Notes: generated from the letters alone by a model not told the origin. A stretch of 64,000 nt of DNA from Insolitispirillum peregrinum (GCF_900156605.1 NZ_FTOA01000004.1:310001-374000); one strand, 5' to 3'. Positions 43,812 to 53,376 are shown, counted from the first letter of the stretch. Translations and numbers: made by a program.

Positions 43812-46085
43812 ATGATCAGGTCGGCGTCTCCGGGGCAGGTTCGTCTGCTCGATGTTCTTGATTGCGGGGTTGCGCTGTTTGACAGCGAAGCCCGCATTCT
43901 GCTGTGGAATCACTGGATGGAACGATCCAGTGGCATGAAGGCTGCCGATGTCCATGGCCGGACTCTGGAGGAGGTATTCGGGGACCAGGTGTCGACCGTT
44001 CTGTCGCGAACGGTGCGGGATGCCTGCACGGATGGCCTGTCGGCATTGCTGTCCAACCAGTTGCACCGCTATCCGATACCGCTGACGCGGGGGAGCGGTA
44101 CACGGGCGGTGGCGATGGAACAGTCGGTGCTGGTGCGCCCGCTTCCCCGTTGCTCGGATGTTCAGGGCGCGGTGTGTGTCATGCAGGTGTCCGATGTGTC
44201 CTCGGCAGTCCGCCGTGAACGCCACCTGCGGGAAAGCCGGACGGAACTGCGATTGCGGAACCGGGCCATCGAGGCGCCCAGTCAGGGCATCATCATCGTT
44301 GATGCCCGCAAGGAAGGTCGTCCGATCATTTACGCCAATCCGGCCTTTACCGTCATTACCGGCTATACGGCGGAAGAAGTGCTGGGCCGAAACTGCAAAT
44401 TCCTGCAGGGCCCGGACGTCGATCAGCCCGGACTGGATGCTATCCGGGCCGCATTGTCCGAGCAGCGTGAAGGCATGGCGGTCCTGCGCAATTATCGCAA
44501 GGATGGCACGCTGTTCTGGAACGAGCTGCTGGTCTCGCCGGTGTTTGACACCGATGGCGTGCTGACCAACTTTGTCGGAATCCAGCGCGATATTTCAAAG
44601 CGCCGCAAGATCGAGGAACAACGCGATCAGGCGATGGCGGATTTGCGGCAGGCCAATGAAAAACTGTCCCATGAACAGCGGTTTACCGCGACCGTTCTGC
44701 GCACCATCGGGGCGCTGGTGGCGGTGGTCGATCGGCGCGGACGGATTGTTTCCTTTAACCGTGCCTGTGAAACCGCGACCGGACTGCCTGAAAAGCAGGC
44801 GTTGGGAACCCGTCTGGCCGATCTGATTCCGGATCAGGGGGCATGGGGCTATTTTCGTCTGGATCAGGGGGCGACAACGCCGCCGCAGGGATTGCGCACC
44901 GGTCTGGTCAGCCACAGCGGCGACCGCCGCAGCATCCGCTGGTCGTTCAGTCATCTGACCAATGGCGACGAGATGGCCACCCACCTGATCTGCACCGGCA
45001 TTGACGTGACCGAGCGCGATCGCGCCTATGCCCTGTTGCAGTCCGAGCGCACGATTCTCGAGATGGTGGCCCGTGCGGAACCATTGGACAGCCTGATGGG
45101 ACGGCTGTGTGAAATGATCGAGTCCCAGCTTCCTGAGCAGCGAGCCTCTCTCACCTTGCTCGATGCCCGCAGTGAACGCTTTGTCCGTGCCATCGGTCCG
45201 TCGCTGTCGCCGGACTTCCTCAGCGTCTTTGAGGGGCGGGAAGTGGCCCCCAGTCTGGCATCCTGTGGTCCGGTGGCGCACTTTGGCCATCCGCATTACA
45301 GCTATGATGTCCTGCGCGACCCCAACTGGTCGGAATTCCGCGTGATTTGCGAGTCCAGTGGTGTGCGCTCGTGCTGGTCGGTGCCGATCCTGTCATCGGA
45401 TCAGGCGGTGCTGGGCAGCTTTGACTGCTATGGCGCGATGCCGCACCTGCCGGATAACAGCAGTATCGAAGTGCTGTTGCGGGCGGCCCGCATCGCCTCG
45501 ATTGCCATTGAACGCCATCGTGCGGCTGAACGGATTCAATATCTTGCGCTCTATGACCAGTTGACCGGGCTGGCGAACCGGGCATTGCTGTCCGATCGTC
45601 TGCAATCGGCAACCAGCCATGCCATGCGCCACGACGGTAAACTGGCCTTGCTGTTCATTGATCTGGACGGCTTCAAGCCGATCAATGACGCCTATGGGCA
45701 CGATGCCGGGGACGTGGTTCTGGCCGCTGTCGGCAGCCGGGTGCGGGCCGCTCTGCGGACCACCGATACTGCTGCCCGTATCGGGGGGGACGAATTTGTC
45801 CTGTTGATCGAGGATGTCCAGAACGCGGCCAGTGTGACGGTGGTGGCTGACAAGGTGTTGCGGACCCTGTGTCAGCCGGTGCAGTGGCAGGGCGAGACAT
45901 TGCATGTCGGGGCCTCGATCGGCATTGCCCTGTTCCCGCAGGATGCGACCGACGCCGATGCTTTGCTGACCGCCGCCGATGATGCGATGTATCGTGCCAA
46001 GCAGGCGGGGAAAAACCGGTGGGTATGGGGGCAGGAACAGCGGTTGATCGGCGATCTGGGGGCCGAAAGCCCGTCGATGCCATGA
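43812..46085 (+). CDS. LOV/PAS-GAF-GGDEF diguanylate cyclase, probable blue-light sensor
   Basis: This 757-residue soluble protein has PAS-like (about 10-130), LOV domain (about 150-265), PAS (about 290-400), GAF (about 410-570) and GGDEF (about 575-740) domains. The LOV core GRNCKFLQG (192-200) has the photoactive Cys195, and the flanks NPAFTVITGYTAEEVLG, NYRKDGTLFWNEL and NFVGIQRDI fit FMN-binding LOV domains. The cyclase site GGDEF (658-662) looks intact, with I-site RTTD at 649-652. No EAL domain. It probably makes c-di-GMP under light and other inputs, in a cluster with a CheY/CheC pair. Confidence 0.9.
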   Translation: MIRSASPGQVRLLDVLDCGVALFDSEARILLWNHWMERSSGMKAADVHGRTLEEVFGDQVSTVLSRTVRDACTDGLSALLSNQLHRYPIPLTRGSGTRAVAMEQSVLVRPLPRCSDVQGAVCVMQVSDVSSAVRRERHLRESRTELRLRNRAIEAPSQGIIIVDARKEGRPIIYANPAFTVITGYTAEEVLGRNCKFLQGPDVDQPGLDAIRAALSEQREGMAVLRNYRKDGTLFWNELLVSPVFDTDGVLTNFVGIQRDISKRRKIEEQRDQAMADLRQANEKLSHEQRFTATVLRTIGALVAVVDRRGRIVSFNRACETATGLPEKQALGTRLADLIPDQGAWGYFRLDQGATTPPQGLRTGLVSHSGDRRSIRWSFSHLTNGDEMATHLICTGIDVTERDRAYALLQSERTILEMVARAEPLDSLMGRLCEMIESQLPEQRASLTLLDARSERFVRAIGPSLSPDFLSVFEGREVAPSLASCGPVAHFGHPHYSYDVLRDPNWSEFRVICESSGVRSCWSVPILSSDQAVLGSFDCYGAMPHLPDNSSIEVLLRAARIASIAIERHRAAERIQYLALYDQLTGLANRALLSDRLQSATSHAMRHDGKLALLFIDLDGFKPINDAYGHDAGDVVLAAVGSRVRAALRTTDTAARIGGDEFVLLIEDVQNAASVTVVADKVLRTLCQPVQWQGETLHVGASIGIALFPQDATDADALLTAADDAMYRAKQAGKNRWVWGQEQRLIGDLGAESPSMP

Positions 46086-46104
46086 CGTGCAGGCGGAGGC
46101 CCTG

Positions 46105-47178
46105 ATGAGGACGTGGTACCGGATGGCCTGCGTGCTGCTGGCGGTGATGCTGGGGGCCGGGCAGGCGCTGGCGTCACCGCCGCCGCCGGGGGATATCCCG
46201 CAGGCGGTGGTGGTGATGTATCATCGCTTTGGGGAAAACCGCTACCCTTCCACCAATATCCGCCCCGAGCAGGTGCGCGACCATCTGGCCCGCCTGCGGC
46301 AGGATCAGGCGGTGGTTCTGCCACTGGAAACCATCGTCGGAGCACTGGAAAGCGGGACACCGCTGCCGGAGCGGGCGACGGCGATCACCGTCGATGATGG
46401 CTATGGCAGTGTCTATCAGGTGGGATGGCCGCTGTTGCGGGCGGCCGGGGTGCCATGGACCCTGTTCGTCAACACCGAGACCGTCGGCCAGAGCGGGTAC
46501 ATGACCTGGGCGCAACTGCGCGAGCTGGCGGCGGCGGGCGTGACCATCGGGGCGCATTCGCACAGCCACGCCCATTTCCCGGCACTGACCCCGGAGCAAC
46601 AGCGGGCCGATCTGCTGACCATGCAGGCGGCTTTTCAGAAGGAACTGGGGCAACAGCCCCGCCTGTTTGCCTACCCCTATGGGGAGGCCGATGGCCCGTC
46701 GATGGCCTTGCTGCGCGAGATGGGCTATCGCGCCGCCTTTGGTCAGCAGTCCGGGGTGGTGGCGACCAGTGAAGACCGCTTTTATCTGCCGCGCTTTGCC
46801 CTCAACGAGCATTATGGCAGCGCCGAGTTCTTTGTGCCCCGCATCAGCGCCCGCGCCTTGCCGGTGCGCGATGTGACCCCGGCGGTACCACTGGCTCCGG
46901 TGCAGGGGGCGGGGAATCCTCCGGCGGTGGGCTTTACTGTCACCGACCCTCAGCTATCACTGGCCCGCCTGACCTGTTATGGCCCCAGTGGGGAAGCCCT
47001 GACCACCCGGCAAAGCCCTCAAAGCAACGGTACCCGGATCGAGTTGGTCCTGAACAAACCTCTGACCAAGGGACGATCCCGCCTGAACTGTACCCTGCCC
47101 ATTCCCGGCCCGAATGGCAAAGGGCCGCGCTGGTACTGGTGGGGAACCCAGATTGTGGTGCCGGGGGCGTGGGATTGA
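46105..47178 (+). CDS. Secreted polysaccharide deacetylase family protein
   Basis: This 357-residue protein has a signal peptide (about 1-24, ending ALAS) and a NodB-homology fold: VVVMYHRFGE, catalytic/zinc ITVDDGYGS, zinc GAHSHSHAHFP and FAYPYGEADG. The C-terminal about 100 residues are outside the NodB core and resemble an extra beta domain. Substrate could be peptidoglycan or an N-acetylated exopolysaccharide such as PGA. GGAGG lies five bases before the ATG at 46105. Position behind a diguanylate cyclase gene is suggestive of c-di-GMP-linked polysaccharide modification. Confidence 0.88.
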   Translation: MRTWYRMACVLLAVMLGAGQALASPPPPGDIPQAVVVMYHRFGENRYPSTNIRPEQVRDHLARLRQDQAVVLPLETIVGALESGTPLPERATAITVDDGYGSVYQVGWPLLRAAGVPWTLFVNTETVGQSGYMTWAQLRELAAAGVTIGAHSHSHAHFPALTPEQQRADLLTMQAAFQKELGQQPRLFAYPYGEADGPSMALLREMGYRAAFGQQSGVVATSEDRFYLPRFALNEHYGSAEFFVPRISARALPVRDVTPAVPLAPVQGAGNPPAVGFTVTDPQLSLARLTCYGPSGEALTTRQSPQSNGTRIELVLNKPLTKGRSRLNCTLPIPGPNGKGPRWYWWGTQIVVPGAWD

Positions 47179-47193
47179 GAGGGTACCTAAAGT

Positions 47194-47340
47194 AAATGGG
47201 GCCTGGGGCCTCCCGGCCCCAGCGAGGTGTGGAGCAGCGCTCCATGATCTTGTTGCCTTTCTGCCGTATACGGCAGGATGCTCTCTTCACGTCTGTCGCA
47301 GTGTTCATGTGAAAACCGGTCCCCACTTTTCACACAATGC
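47194..47340 (-). repeat. Composite repeat A5-B6 (minus orientation)
   Basis: A5 (about 47194-47271) starts on the minus strand at GTATACGGCAG and continues through the GGAGCGCTGCTCC palindrome and GGGGCC-GGGA-GGCCCC stem. It is cut off 16 bp after the deacetylase stop. B6 (47294-47340) has GTGGGGACCGG within TGTGAAAA/TTTTCACA arms. They fill the gap before murJ. Confidence 0.75.
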
Positions 47341-47387
47341 TCTAGAGTGTCGCGCTCCTCAAAATGCTCTGACAACAGGTTGTTCCC

Positions 47388-48980
47388 ATGGCGTTGATGC
47401 GCTCTATTGCCACCGTTGGCGGTTTCACCATGCTGAGCCGGGTGACGGGTTTTTTCCGTGACATCATGATCGCCAATTATCTGGGGGCGGGACTGGTGGC
47501 GGACTGTTTCTTTGTCGCCTTCAAGTTCCCCAACCTGTTCCGGCGCTTTTTTGGCGAAGGGGCGGTGGCGGCGGCTTATGTGCCGCTGTTTTCGGCCACG
47601 CTGGAAAAAGACGGTGCTGAAGAGGCCCGCCTGTTCTCGGATCGGGCCTTTTCGGTGATGGCGCTGGCACTGGCGCTGTTTTGCAGCGTGCTGATGATTG
47701 CCATGCCGTGGGCGATGTATGCTTTCGCCCCCGGCTTTACCGGCGCCGAAGGCAAGCATGAGTTGGCGGTGGACCTGACCCGGATCACCTTTCCTTATCT
47801 GTTGCTGATTTCGCTCTGTTCATTGATTTCCGGCCTGCTCAATTCCCTCGGGAAGTTTGCCGCCGCCGCCGGAACGCCGATCCTGCTCAACCTGATCCTG
47901 ATGCTGACCCTGACCGCGCTGACGCCATTTGTCGAAACGCCCGGCCATGCGCTGGCGTGGGGCGTCGAGCTGGCAGGGCTGGCGCAGTTCGTCTGGCTGA
48001 TGATCTCGGCGCGCAGGGCCGGGATGATGCCCCGGCTGGTGCGCCCGACCCTGACCCCGCGGGTGCGGCTGTTGATCAAGCGGATCATCCCGGTGGCCTT
48101 TGGGGCAGGGCTGTATCAGATATCGTTGCTGATCGACACCATGCTGGCGTCGATGGTGGCCGACGGGGCGGTGAGCTGGCTGTACTATGCCGATCGCGTC
48201 AACCAGTTGCCGCTGGGGGTGATCGGGGTGGCGATTGGAACCGCCCTGCTGCCGCTGTTGTCGCGGCAATTGGCTGCGGGACACCATGACGACGCGATGA
48301 TCAGCCAGAATCGTTCGCTGGAGTTCGCCTTGCTGCTGACCGTGCCGTCGATGGCCGGATTTCTGGTGTTGGGTGGGCCGATCATCAGCGTCCTGTTCGA
48401 GCGGGGGGCCTTTTCTGCCAGCGATGCCTTGGCGACGGCTCAGGCGCTGATGGCCTTTTCCCTTGGGCTGCCGGCCTATGTGCTGGTCAAGGTGCTGTCG
48501 CCCGGCTTTTTTGCCCGCGAAGATACCGCAACGCCGGTCAAGTCGGCCTCGGTGGCGCTGTTGGTCAATATCGGGCTGAACCTGCTGCTGATGCAGGTGA
48601 TGGGGCATGTCGGGATTGCTCTGGCCACCGCCATTGGCGCGTGCGTCAACAGCGGCACGCTGTTCTTTATCCTGCGGCGGCGCGGCTGGTTCGTCCCCGA
48701 TGCCCGCCTGAAGCAGCGGACCATCCGCCTGTTTCTTGCCACCGGCGTGATGGCCGCCGCCGTCGAGGCTGCCGAGTGGGGCTTGCAGCAGTGGCCGCTG
48801 ACGCACGGGGTGATGAATGCCGGTCTGCTGTCTGCCCTGATCCTGTTGGCCGTGTTGGTGTTCTCGCTGGCAGCCATCGTGTTGGGGGTGGTCAAAAGAG
48901 CCGACTTCGCGCTGTTCAAGCGGTTGCGGCGGCGTCCGGCCAAATCCCCGGAACAGGAGCCGCCGCAGGAGTCGTCTTGA
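47388..48980 (+). CDS. murJ: Lipid II flippase MurJ
   Basis: This 530-residue membrane protein has about 14 hydrophobic segments. The MviN signature is near the N-terminus: TMLSRVTGFFRDIMIANYLG, ADCFFVAFKFPNLFRRFF and GEGAVAAAYVPLF. It translocates undecaprenyl-linked lipid II to the periplasm for peptidoglycan synthesis. trpS follows 87 bp downstream, an order common in alphaproteobacteria. Confidence 0.96.
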   Translation: MALMRSIATVGGFTMLSRVTGFFRDIMIANYLGAGLVADCFFVAFKFPNLFRRFFGEGAVAAAYVPLFSATLEKDGAEEARLFSDRAFSVMALALALFCSVLMIAMPWAMYAFAPGFTGAEGKHELAVDLTRITFPYLLLISLCSLISGLLNSLGKFAAAAGTPILLNLILMLTLTALTPFVETPGHALAWGVELAGLAQFVWLMISARRAGMMPRLVRPTLTPRVRLLIKRIIPVAFGAGLYQISLLIDTMLASMVADGAVSWLYYADRVNQLPLGVIGVAIGTALLPLLSRQLAAGHHDDAMISQNRSLEFALLLTVPSMAGFLVLGGPIISVLFERGAFSASDALATAQALMAFSLGLPAYVLVKVLSPGFFAREDTATPVKSASVALLVNIGLNLLLMQVMGHVGIALATAIGACVNSGTLFFILRRRGWFVPDARLKQRTIRLFLATGVMAAAVEAAEWGLQQWPLTHGVMNAGLLSALILLAVLVFSLAAIVLGVVKRADFALFKRLRRRPAKSPEQEPPQESS

Positions 48981-49067
48981 TCTTGTGGCATGATTGCGAT
49001 AAGCCCGCAGACGGACCGGCCCAACGCGGTCCCTCGCGCCGCATCCACCTGCAACCAGAGTGATGGT

Positions 49068-50069
49068 ATGAAACGCATTTTTTCGGGCGTCCAGCCCACC
49101 GGCAACCTGCACCTTGGCAATTATCTGGGGGCCATCCGCAACTGGGTGCGCCTGCAGGATGACTATGAAGACTGCATCTTCTGTGTCGTTGACCTGCACG
49201 CCATCACCGTCTGGCAGGACCCGGCGGCGCTGACCAAGGCCACCCGCGAAGTGGCAGCGGCGTTCATCGCGGCGGGAATCAACCCGGAAAAGGCCGTGCT
49301 GTTCAACCAGTCCCAGGTTCCGGCGCATGCGCAACTGGCGTGGGTGTTCAACTGCGTGGCCCGCATGGGCTGGCTGAACCGCATGACCCAGTTCAAGGAA
49401 AAGGCGGGCAAGAACCGGGAAAACGTCTCGGTTGGCCTGTATGCCTATCCGAACCTGATGGCGGCCGACATTCTGGCCTACAAGGCAACCCATGTGCCGG
49501 TGGGCGAGGACCAGAAACAGCATCTGGAACTGACCCGTGATATCGCGATCAAGTTCAATAACGACTTCGGCAAGGAGGTCTTCCCGATCACCGAGCCGCT
49601 GATCTTTGGCGAAGGCACCCGCGTGATGTCGCTGCGCGACGGCACCAAAAAGATGTCGAAGTCCGATCCGTCGGACTATTCGCGCATTACGCTGGTCGAT
49701 GATGCCGACGCCATTGCCCAGAAAATCCGCAAGGCGAAGACCGATCCCGAGCCGCTGCCGGAAACTGTCGAAGGTCTGGAAGGTCGCCCGGAAGCCGCCA
49801 ACCTGATCAACATCTACGCCGCCCTGTCCGACCGGACCCGTGCGGAGGTGATGGGCGAAATGGGCGGCAAGGCATTTTCGGAATTCAAGACCCTGCTGAC
49901 CGATCTGGCGGTGTCGGTGCTGGCCCCGATGACCACCCGCATGAACGAACTGCTGGCCGATCAGGCCGAACTGGATGCGATCCTGCGCCGTGGTGCCGAA
50001 CGGGCCAACGAGATCGCCTCGCCGATCCTGGACGAAGTTTACGATGCGGTGGGTTTCCTGCGTCCGTAA
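49068..50069 (+). CDS. trpS: Tryptophanyl-tRNA synthetase
   Basis: This 333-residue class I synthetase has a HIGH-like motif in [16 protein letters not shown] (about 10-25), [18 protein letters not shown], and KMSKS in [11 protein letters not shown] (about 195). The ATG at 49068 begins the conserved N-terminus, GVQPTGN; the frame is open further upstream but without support. It charges tRNA-Trp. Confidence 0.97.
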   Translation: MKRIFSGVQPTGNLHLGNYLGAIRNWVRLQDDYEDCIFCVVDLHAITVWQDPAALTKATREVAAAFIAAGINPEKAVLFNQSQVPAHAQLAWVFNCVARMGWLNRMTQFKEKAGKNRENVSVGLYAYPNLMAADILAYKATHVPVGEDQKQHLELTRDIAIKFNNDFGKEVFPITEPLIFGEGTRVMSLRDGTKKMSKSDPSDYSRITLVDDADAIAQKIRKAKTDPEPLPETVEGLEGRPEAANLINIYAALSDRTRAEVMGEMGGKAFSEFKTLLTDLAVSVLAPMTTRMNELLADQAELDAILRRGAERANEIASPILDEVYDAVGFLRP

Positions 50070-50094
50070 GAAAGGAAGGCGCGGCATATCTGTA

Positions 50095-50134
50095 CCCCAA
50101 GAGAAATTACCAGCATTCAGGGTATCTCTTGGGG
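50095..50134. repeat. Inverted repeat between trpS and the next gene
   Basis: CCCCAAGAGA (50095-50104) pairs with TCTCTTGGGG (50125-50134), with an inner TACC/GGTA pair and a short loop. There is no downstream T-tract. It could be a terminator of trpS aided by Rho, or a leader element of the gene at 50232. Confidence 0.55.
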
Positions 50135-50231
50135 CCATGCCTCCTAAAATGGGGGAGTGTTTCCGGCTTCTCCAGCACTGCGTTTTTACGGGAATCAGCT
50201 ATAGTAGGCTGTCAACCGTAAGGTGTTTGTG

Positions 50232-50984
50232 ATGCTGACTCTGACCATTCGCTCGACCCATGCCGCCGATTGCGATGTCGCCATGCAGTTTGCGCGTGAC
50301 GCAGGGAATGCTGATGCCTGTCCCCCATCCGAAGAGATCCTGTGTGATGCCATCAGTTCCCGGCGGGGCTATGCCCTGATGCTGAACGGGCAGATGTCAG
50401 GATTGATTGTTGCCTTGCGGCATTATGGGGAAAACCTTGCCATCGAGGCCCCATGGCGCGAGATCGTCTTTTACGGTGCCCAACCCGAAGGGTTCGGGCT
50501 GTTCAAGGTGATGCTGGCGGTGGCCTGTGTCAGCGAGGCCGTCATGTCACCGGGGGCCGATGCCATATTCATGGCCGTCCCGCAGAATGTTTTCCCGCAA
50601 ACGGCGGCCTGCATCTCCGCAGGTCTGGTGCCATGGATACCCGACGAGCCATTGATGCGGTCATGGGTGATGGCGAGAACGGTTCATGCCACATCCGGGC
50701 AGGATGATCCTGATATCCTGCTCGCCAAAGCCGAGCAGTCATTGCACTTCCTGCGCTTGCAGCCTGACGGGCTGACCCAGCTTGCCTATAACCTGCTGCG
50801 CTGGGATCAGCCGGACAGCCTGCTGATCCGTCCGGCCAGCCGGAACCACGGGGCAGCCCTGCCTGCCTCCCTGTTGCTGAGTGTCGACGCGCTGTTAAGC
50901 CATCGCACCGCCGTGGAAGAGGTCGCACAAGCCGATTATACCTATCAGCGTTTGCTGCGGGATCAGGCTTTGCTGCGGTTCTGA
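50232..50984 (+). CDS. Hypothetical protein (250 residues), possible GNAT-like fold
   Basis: The product is not recognised. The N-terminus, MLTLTIRSTHAADCDVAMQF, and the order of strand- and helix-like segments recall an acetyltransferase fold (ALMLNGQMSGLIVALRHYG as a central hairpin), but no acetyl-CoA loop is evident. The last 90 residues are helical with a Leu-rich segment. AAGG precedes the ATG at 50232 by eight bases. It has no signal peptide or membrane segment. It is flanked by trpS and a low-GC acyltransferase gene and appears to be monocistronic. Confidence 0.6.
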   Translation: MLTLTIRSTHAADCDVAMQFARDAGNADACPPSEEILCDAISSRRGYALMLNGQMSGLIVALRHYGENLAIEAPWREIVFYGAQPEGFGLFKVMLAVACVSEAVMSPGADAIFMAVPQNVFPQTAACISAGLVPWIPDEPLMRSWVMARTVHATSGQDDPDILLAKAEQSLHFLRLQPDGLTQLAYNLLRWDQPDSLLIRPASRNHGAALPASLLLSVDALLSHRTAVEEVAQADYTYQRLLRDQALLRF

Positions 50985-51208
50985 GCCGATAGGCTCATGC
51001 CTTCGGCGGGATGTGGAGTGGTGCCCTCACGCTTTGGGATTTAATAATTTATTGCATCTCCGGCGAGACTGTTTGTAATCTTTGGTGGTTATGATAGAGG
51101 GTGTTCTTGTTTGTATGTGGCATGTGATTTCAGAAAAAATCATGCTTCTGCGAATGAAAATTTTTTATATACACTCTATGGTGTATAATTGCGGTATGGA
51201 GTAATAAA

Positions 51209-53164
51209 TTGATATATCGCCGTGATATAGATGGACTTCGTTCTATCGCAATTATTCCTGTTGTTCTTTTTCATGCAGGTATATCATCATTCTCTGGCGG
51301 ATTTGTTGGTGTTGATATTTTTTTTGTTATCTCTGGATTCTTGATTACGTCTCTGATGGTGAGCGAAATCAAGGAAGGTCGTTTCTCTATTGTAAAATTC
51401 TACGAACGCCGTCTGCGGCGGTTGTATCCGGCCCTCTTCGTTACCCTGATGGTAACAAGCATATTCTGTGCAATGATATTGACGCCGGATGATTTCTTGT
51501 ATTTTTCGAAGGCGCTGCTTTCTGCAACATTATTTTTGTCGAATGTATTCTTTTACATTACAACAGGATATTGGGCGACTCCAGCCAGTTCAAATATATT
51601 ATTGCATATTTGGTCTTTGTCTATTGAAGAGCAATTTTATATTTTCTTCCCACTGTTTCTATTGCTTGGGATGCGCCTGAAGAGAGGCGGTTATCTCAAA
51701 ATAATGTTGGTCATTTTTTTCTTTATCTCTCTGTTTCTCAATCAATGGGCGGCCGCAGACCATCTGGCTGCTGCTTTCTTTTTGTTGCCTGCCCGAGCAT
51801 GGGAGCTTCTTTTGGGGGCGATTCTGGCTCTCGGGGTGCTGCCAGTGTCGTCTCGCAAAATCTGGCATGAAGGAGCGGGGCTCCTGGGTGGCGGCATGAT
51901 ACTGACCAGCATTTTTCTTTATACGGATGTTGCCAATTCCTTGGGGTTTACGATGCTGGTACCCTGTCTGGGGGCGGCCCTCGTCATCTATGCGGGAATG
52001 GCACCAACGGGACCGACTTTTGTATCACGGATGATAGGGGTTTCCCCACTCGTGATGATCGGTAGAATTTCGTATTCCCTGTATCTGTTCCATTGGCCGA
52101 TCATTACGCTTTGGACGTATCGCCTGGATCGTCCAACAAATAATATGGATATATTCCTGTGGATTATATCCTCTCTTGTTCTTTCCTATTTTTCCTGGCG
52201 TTTTATCGAGACCCCATTCCGAAAATCTGTTTATTTTAGCCGGAGAATCATTTTCGTATCCGCTCTGGTCGGGGCAATGGTTCTGACACTATTTGGTCTG
52301 TTTGGTGTCACCAGCAACGGATGGCCTGCCCGTTACCCCGAGCTTGCCTTGAAGTTCTGGTCTGCAGCGCCGGTCAATCCACGACCGCAGTGTATGGCTT
52401 CCAAAGCAATGGTTACAGGCAATCAATACTGTACCTATGGCTCTCAGACGGTGGCTCCCACCTGGGCTCTGTGGGGTGACAGCCATTCCGAGCGGCTGGT
52501 CGGCTTGCTGGATGAAATGGCGAGCAGCCGTGGTATTGCGTTGACCTATTTCGGCCATGGCGGTTGCCCGCCGTTTGGTGGAATAGGGAACATTGGGCAA
52601 CCGACGTGCTATCAACACAATCAGCAGGCTCTGGGGGATATTCTGGCGTCGAAGACGATCAAGAATGTGATTCTGTCAGGATACTATAGCTTGTATCTGG
52701 AAGGTCGCTTTGATCTCCTGGATCAGAGCAAGGCTGTAGACGTGCTTACCGACCAGAGGCGTCAATTGCTGTCTCGTGAGAAGATGATCGAGGTTTATGG
52801 GAATGCTGTTCGCTCCACCGTTTCTTCCTTGATCGCTGCAGGTATTCACGTCCATCTGGTCTACCCGGTGCCTGATACGGGCTTTGATGTTCCAAAGGCG
52901 ATGGTGCGTCATTTGATGGCGGGGCAAGACCCCTTTGCCTTGACAGTTCCTTTCGAGCAATACAAAAAGCGCAATCAGGTAATTATGCAGATTTTTGATG
53001 AATTGCCGGATAGTCCGCTCCTGAGCCGCATTTATCCTGCCAGTGTTCTTTGTGACAGTCAGTCCTGCCGTACCAGCGATGGCCAGGTGCCGCTCTATCA
53101 TGATAGTAACCACCTCTCGGCCGACGGAGCACGGCTTCTTGTTCCGCTCCTGCACTTTGAATAA
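51209..53164 (+). CDS. OafA/YrhL-type acyltransferase with C-terminal SGNH domain
   Basis: This 651-residue protein has an N-terminal acyltransferase-3 membrane domain of about ten hydrophobic helices (YRRDIDGLRSIAIIPVVLFH, ISGFLITSLM, YERRLRRLYPALF, IWSLSIEEQFYIFFP). A periplasmic SGNH esterase-like domain follows (GDSHS near 423, DSNH near 632). Such proteins O-acetylate surface polysaccharide or LPS. The start is TTG at 51209, with GGAG seven bases upstream. The first half is strikingly AT-rich compared with neighbours and uses AT-ending codons, suggesting horizontal acquisition. Confidence 0.88.
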   Translation: MIYRRDIDGLRSIAIIPVVLFHAGISSFSGGFVGVDIFFVISGFLITSLMVSEIKEGRFSIVKFYERRLRRLYPALFVTLMVTSIFCAMILTPDDFLYFSKALLSATLFLSNVFFYITTGYWATPASSNILLHIWSLSIEEQFYIFFPLFLLLGMRLKRGGYLKIMLVIFFFISLFLNQWAAADHLAAAFFLLPARAWELLLGAILALGVLPVSSRKIWHEGAGLLGGGMILTSIFLYTDVANSLGFTMLVPCLGAALVIYAGMAPTGPTFVSRMIGVSPLVMIGRISYSLYLFHWPIITLWTYRLDRPTNNMDIFLWIISSLVLSYFSWRFIETPFRKSVYFSRRIIFVSALVGAMVLTLFGLFGVTSNGWPARYPELALKFWSAAPVNPRPQCMASKAMVTGNQYCTYGSQTVAPTWALWGDSHSERLVGLLDEMASSRGIALTYFGHGGCPPFGGIGNIGQPTCYQHNQQALGDILASKTIKNVILSGYYSLYLEGRFDLLDQSKAVDVLTDQRRQLLSREKMIEVYGNAVRSTVSSLIAAGIHVHLVYPVPDTGFDVPKAMVRHLMAGQDPFALTVPFEQYKKRNQVIMQIFDELPDSPLLSRIYPASVLCDSQSCRTSDGQVPLYHDSNHLSADGARLLVPLLHFE

Positions 53165-53192
53165 AGAGCAGGTCGTCGTCCGAACTGCTGGA

Positions 53193-53316
53193 GCATTGTG
53201 CGAAAAGCGGGAACCGGTTTTCGCAAAAACAATGCGACAAAACAAAATGTTAGAGCGGCGTGCCTGCGTCGGATTTAACGCACGCTGCTCTAGACCAGCT
53301 TGCGTTAAATCCGACG
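53193..53316. repeat. Composite repeat cluster B7-C2-C3
   Basis: B7 (53193-53239, plus): GCATTGT/ACAATGC and GCGAAAA/TTTTCGC arms around GCGGGAACCGG. C2 (53253-53290): arms GAGCGGCGTGC and GCACGCTGCTC, with an inner sequence that is the reverse complement of the C1 inner sequence. C3 (53295-53316): partial copy GCTTGCGTTAAATCCGACGC. It lies between the acyltransferase and glt genes and is followed directly by A8. Confidence 0.8.
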
Positions 53317-53323
53317 CCACAGT

Positions 53324-53376
53324 ACACGACAGAAAAAGAACAGGGTCGTGGAGCAGTGCTCCACGACCCTGTTTTT
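53324..53376. terminator. Terminator formed from a family A 5' fragment (A8)
   Basis: The fragment starts ACACGACAG, as in A6, then carries the GGAGCAGTGCTCC palindrome extended to a 15-bp perfect inverted repeat (53341-53371). It is flanked by TTTTT on the plus side and AAAAGAA on the other. It can terminate both the acyltransferase transcript and the converging glt operon. Confidence 0.8.

Noticed and set aside
47820-50138. 772-codon minus-strand frame opposite murJ and trpS
   Set aside because: It covers two essential genes with canonical motifs and shows no domain of its own.
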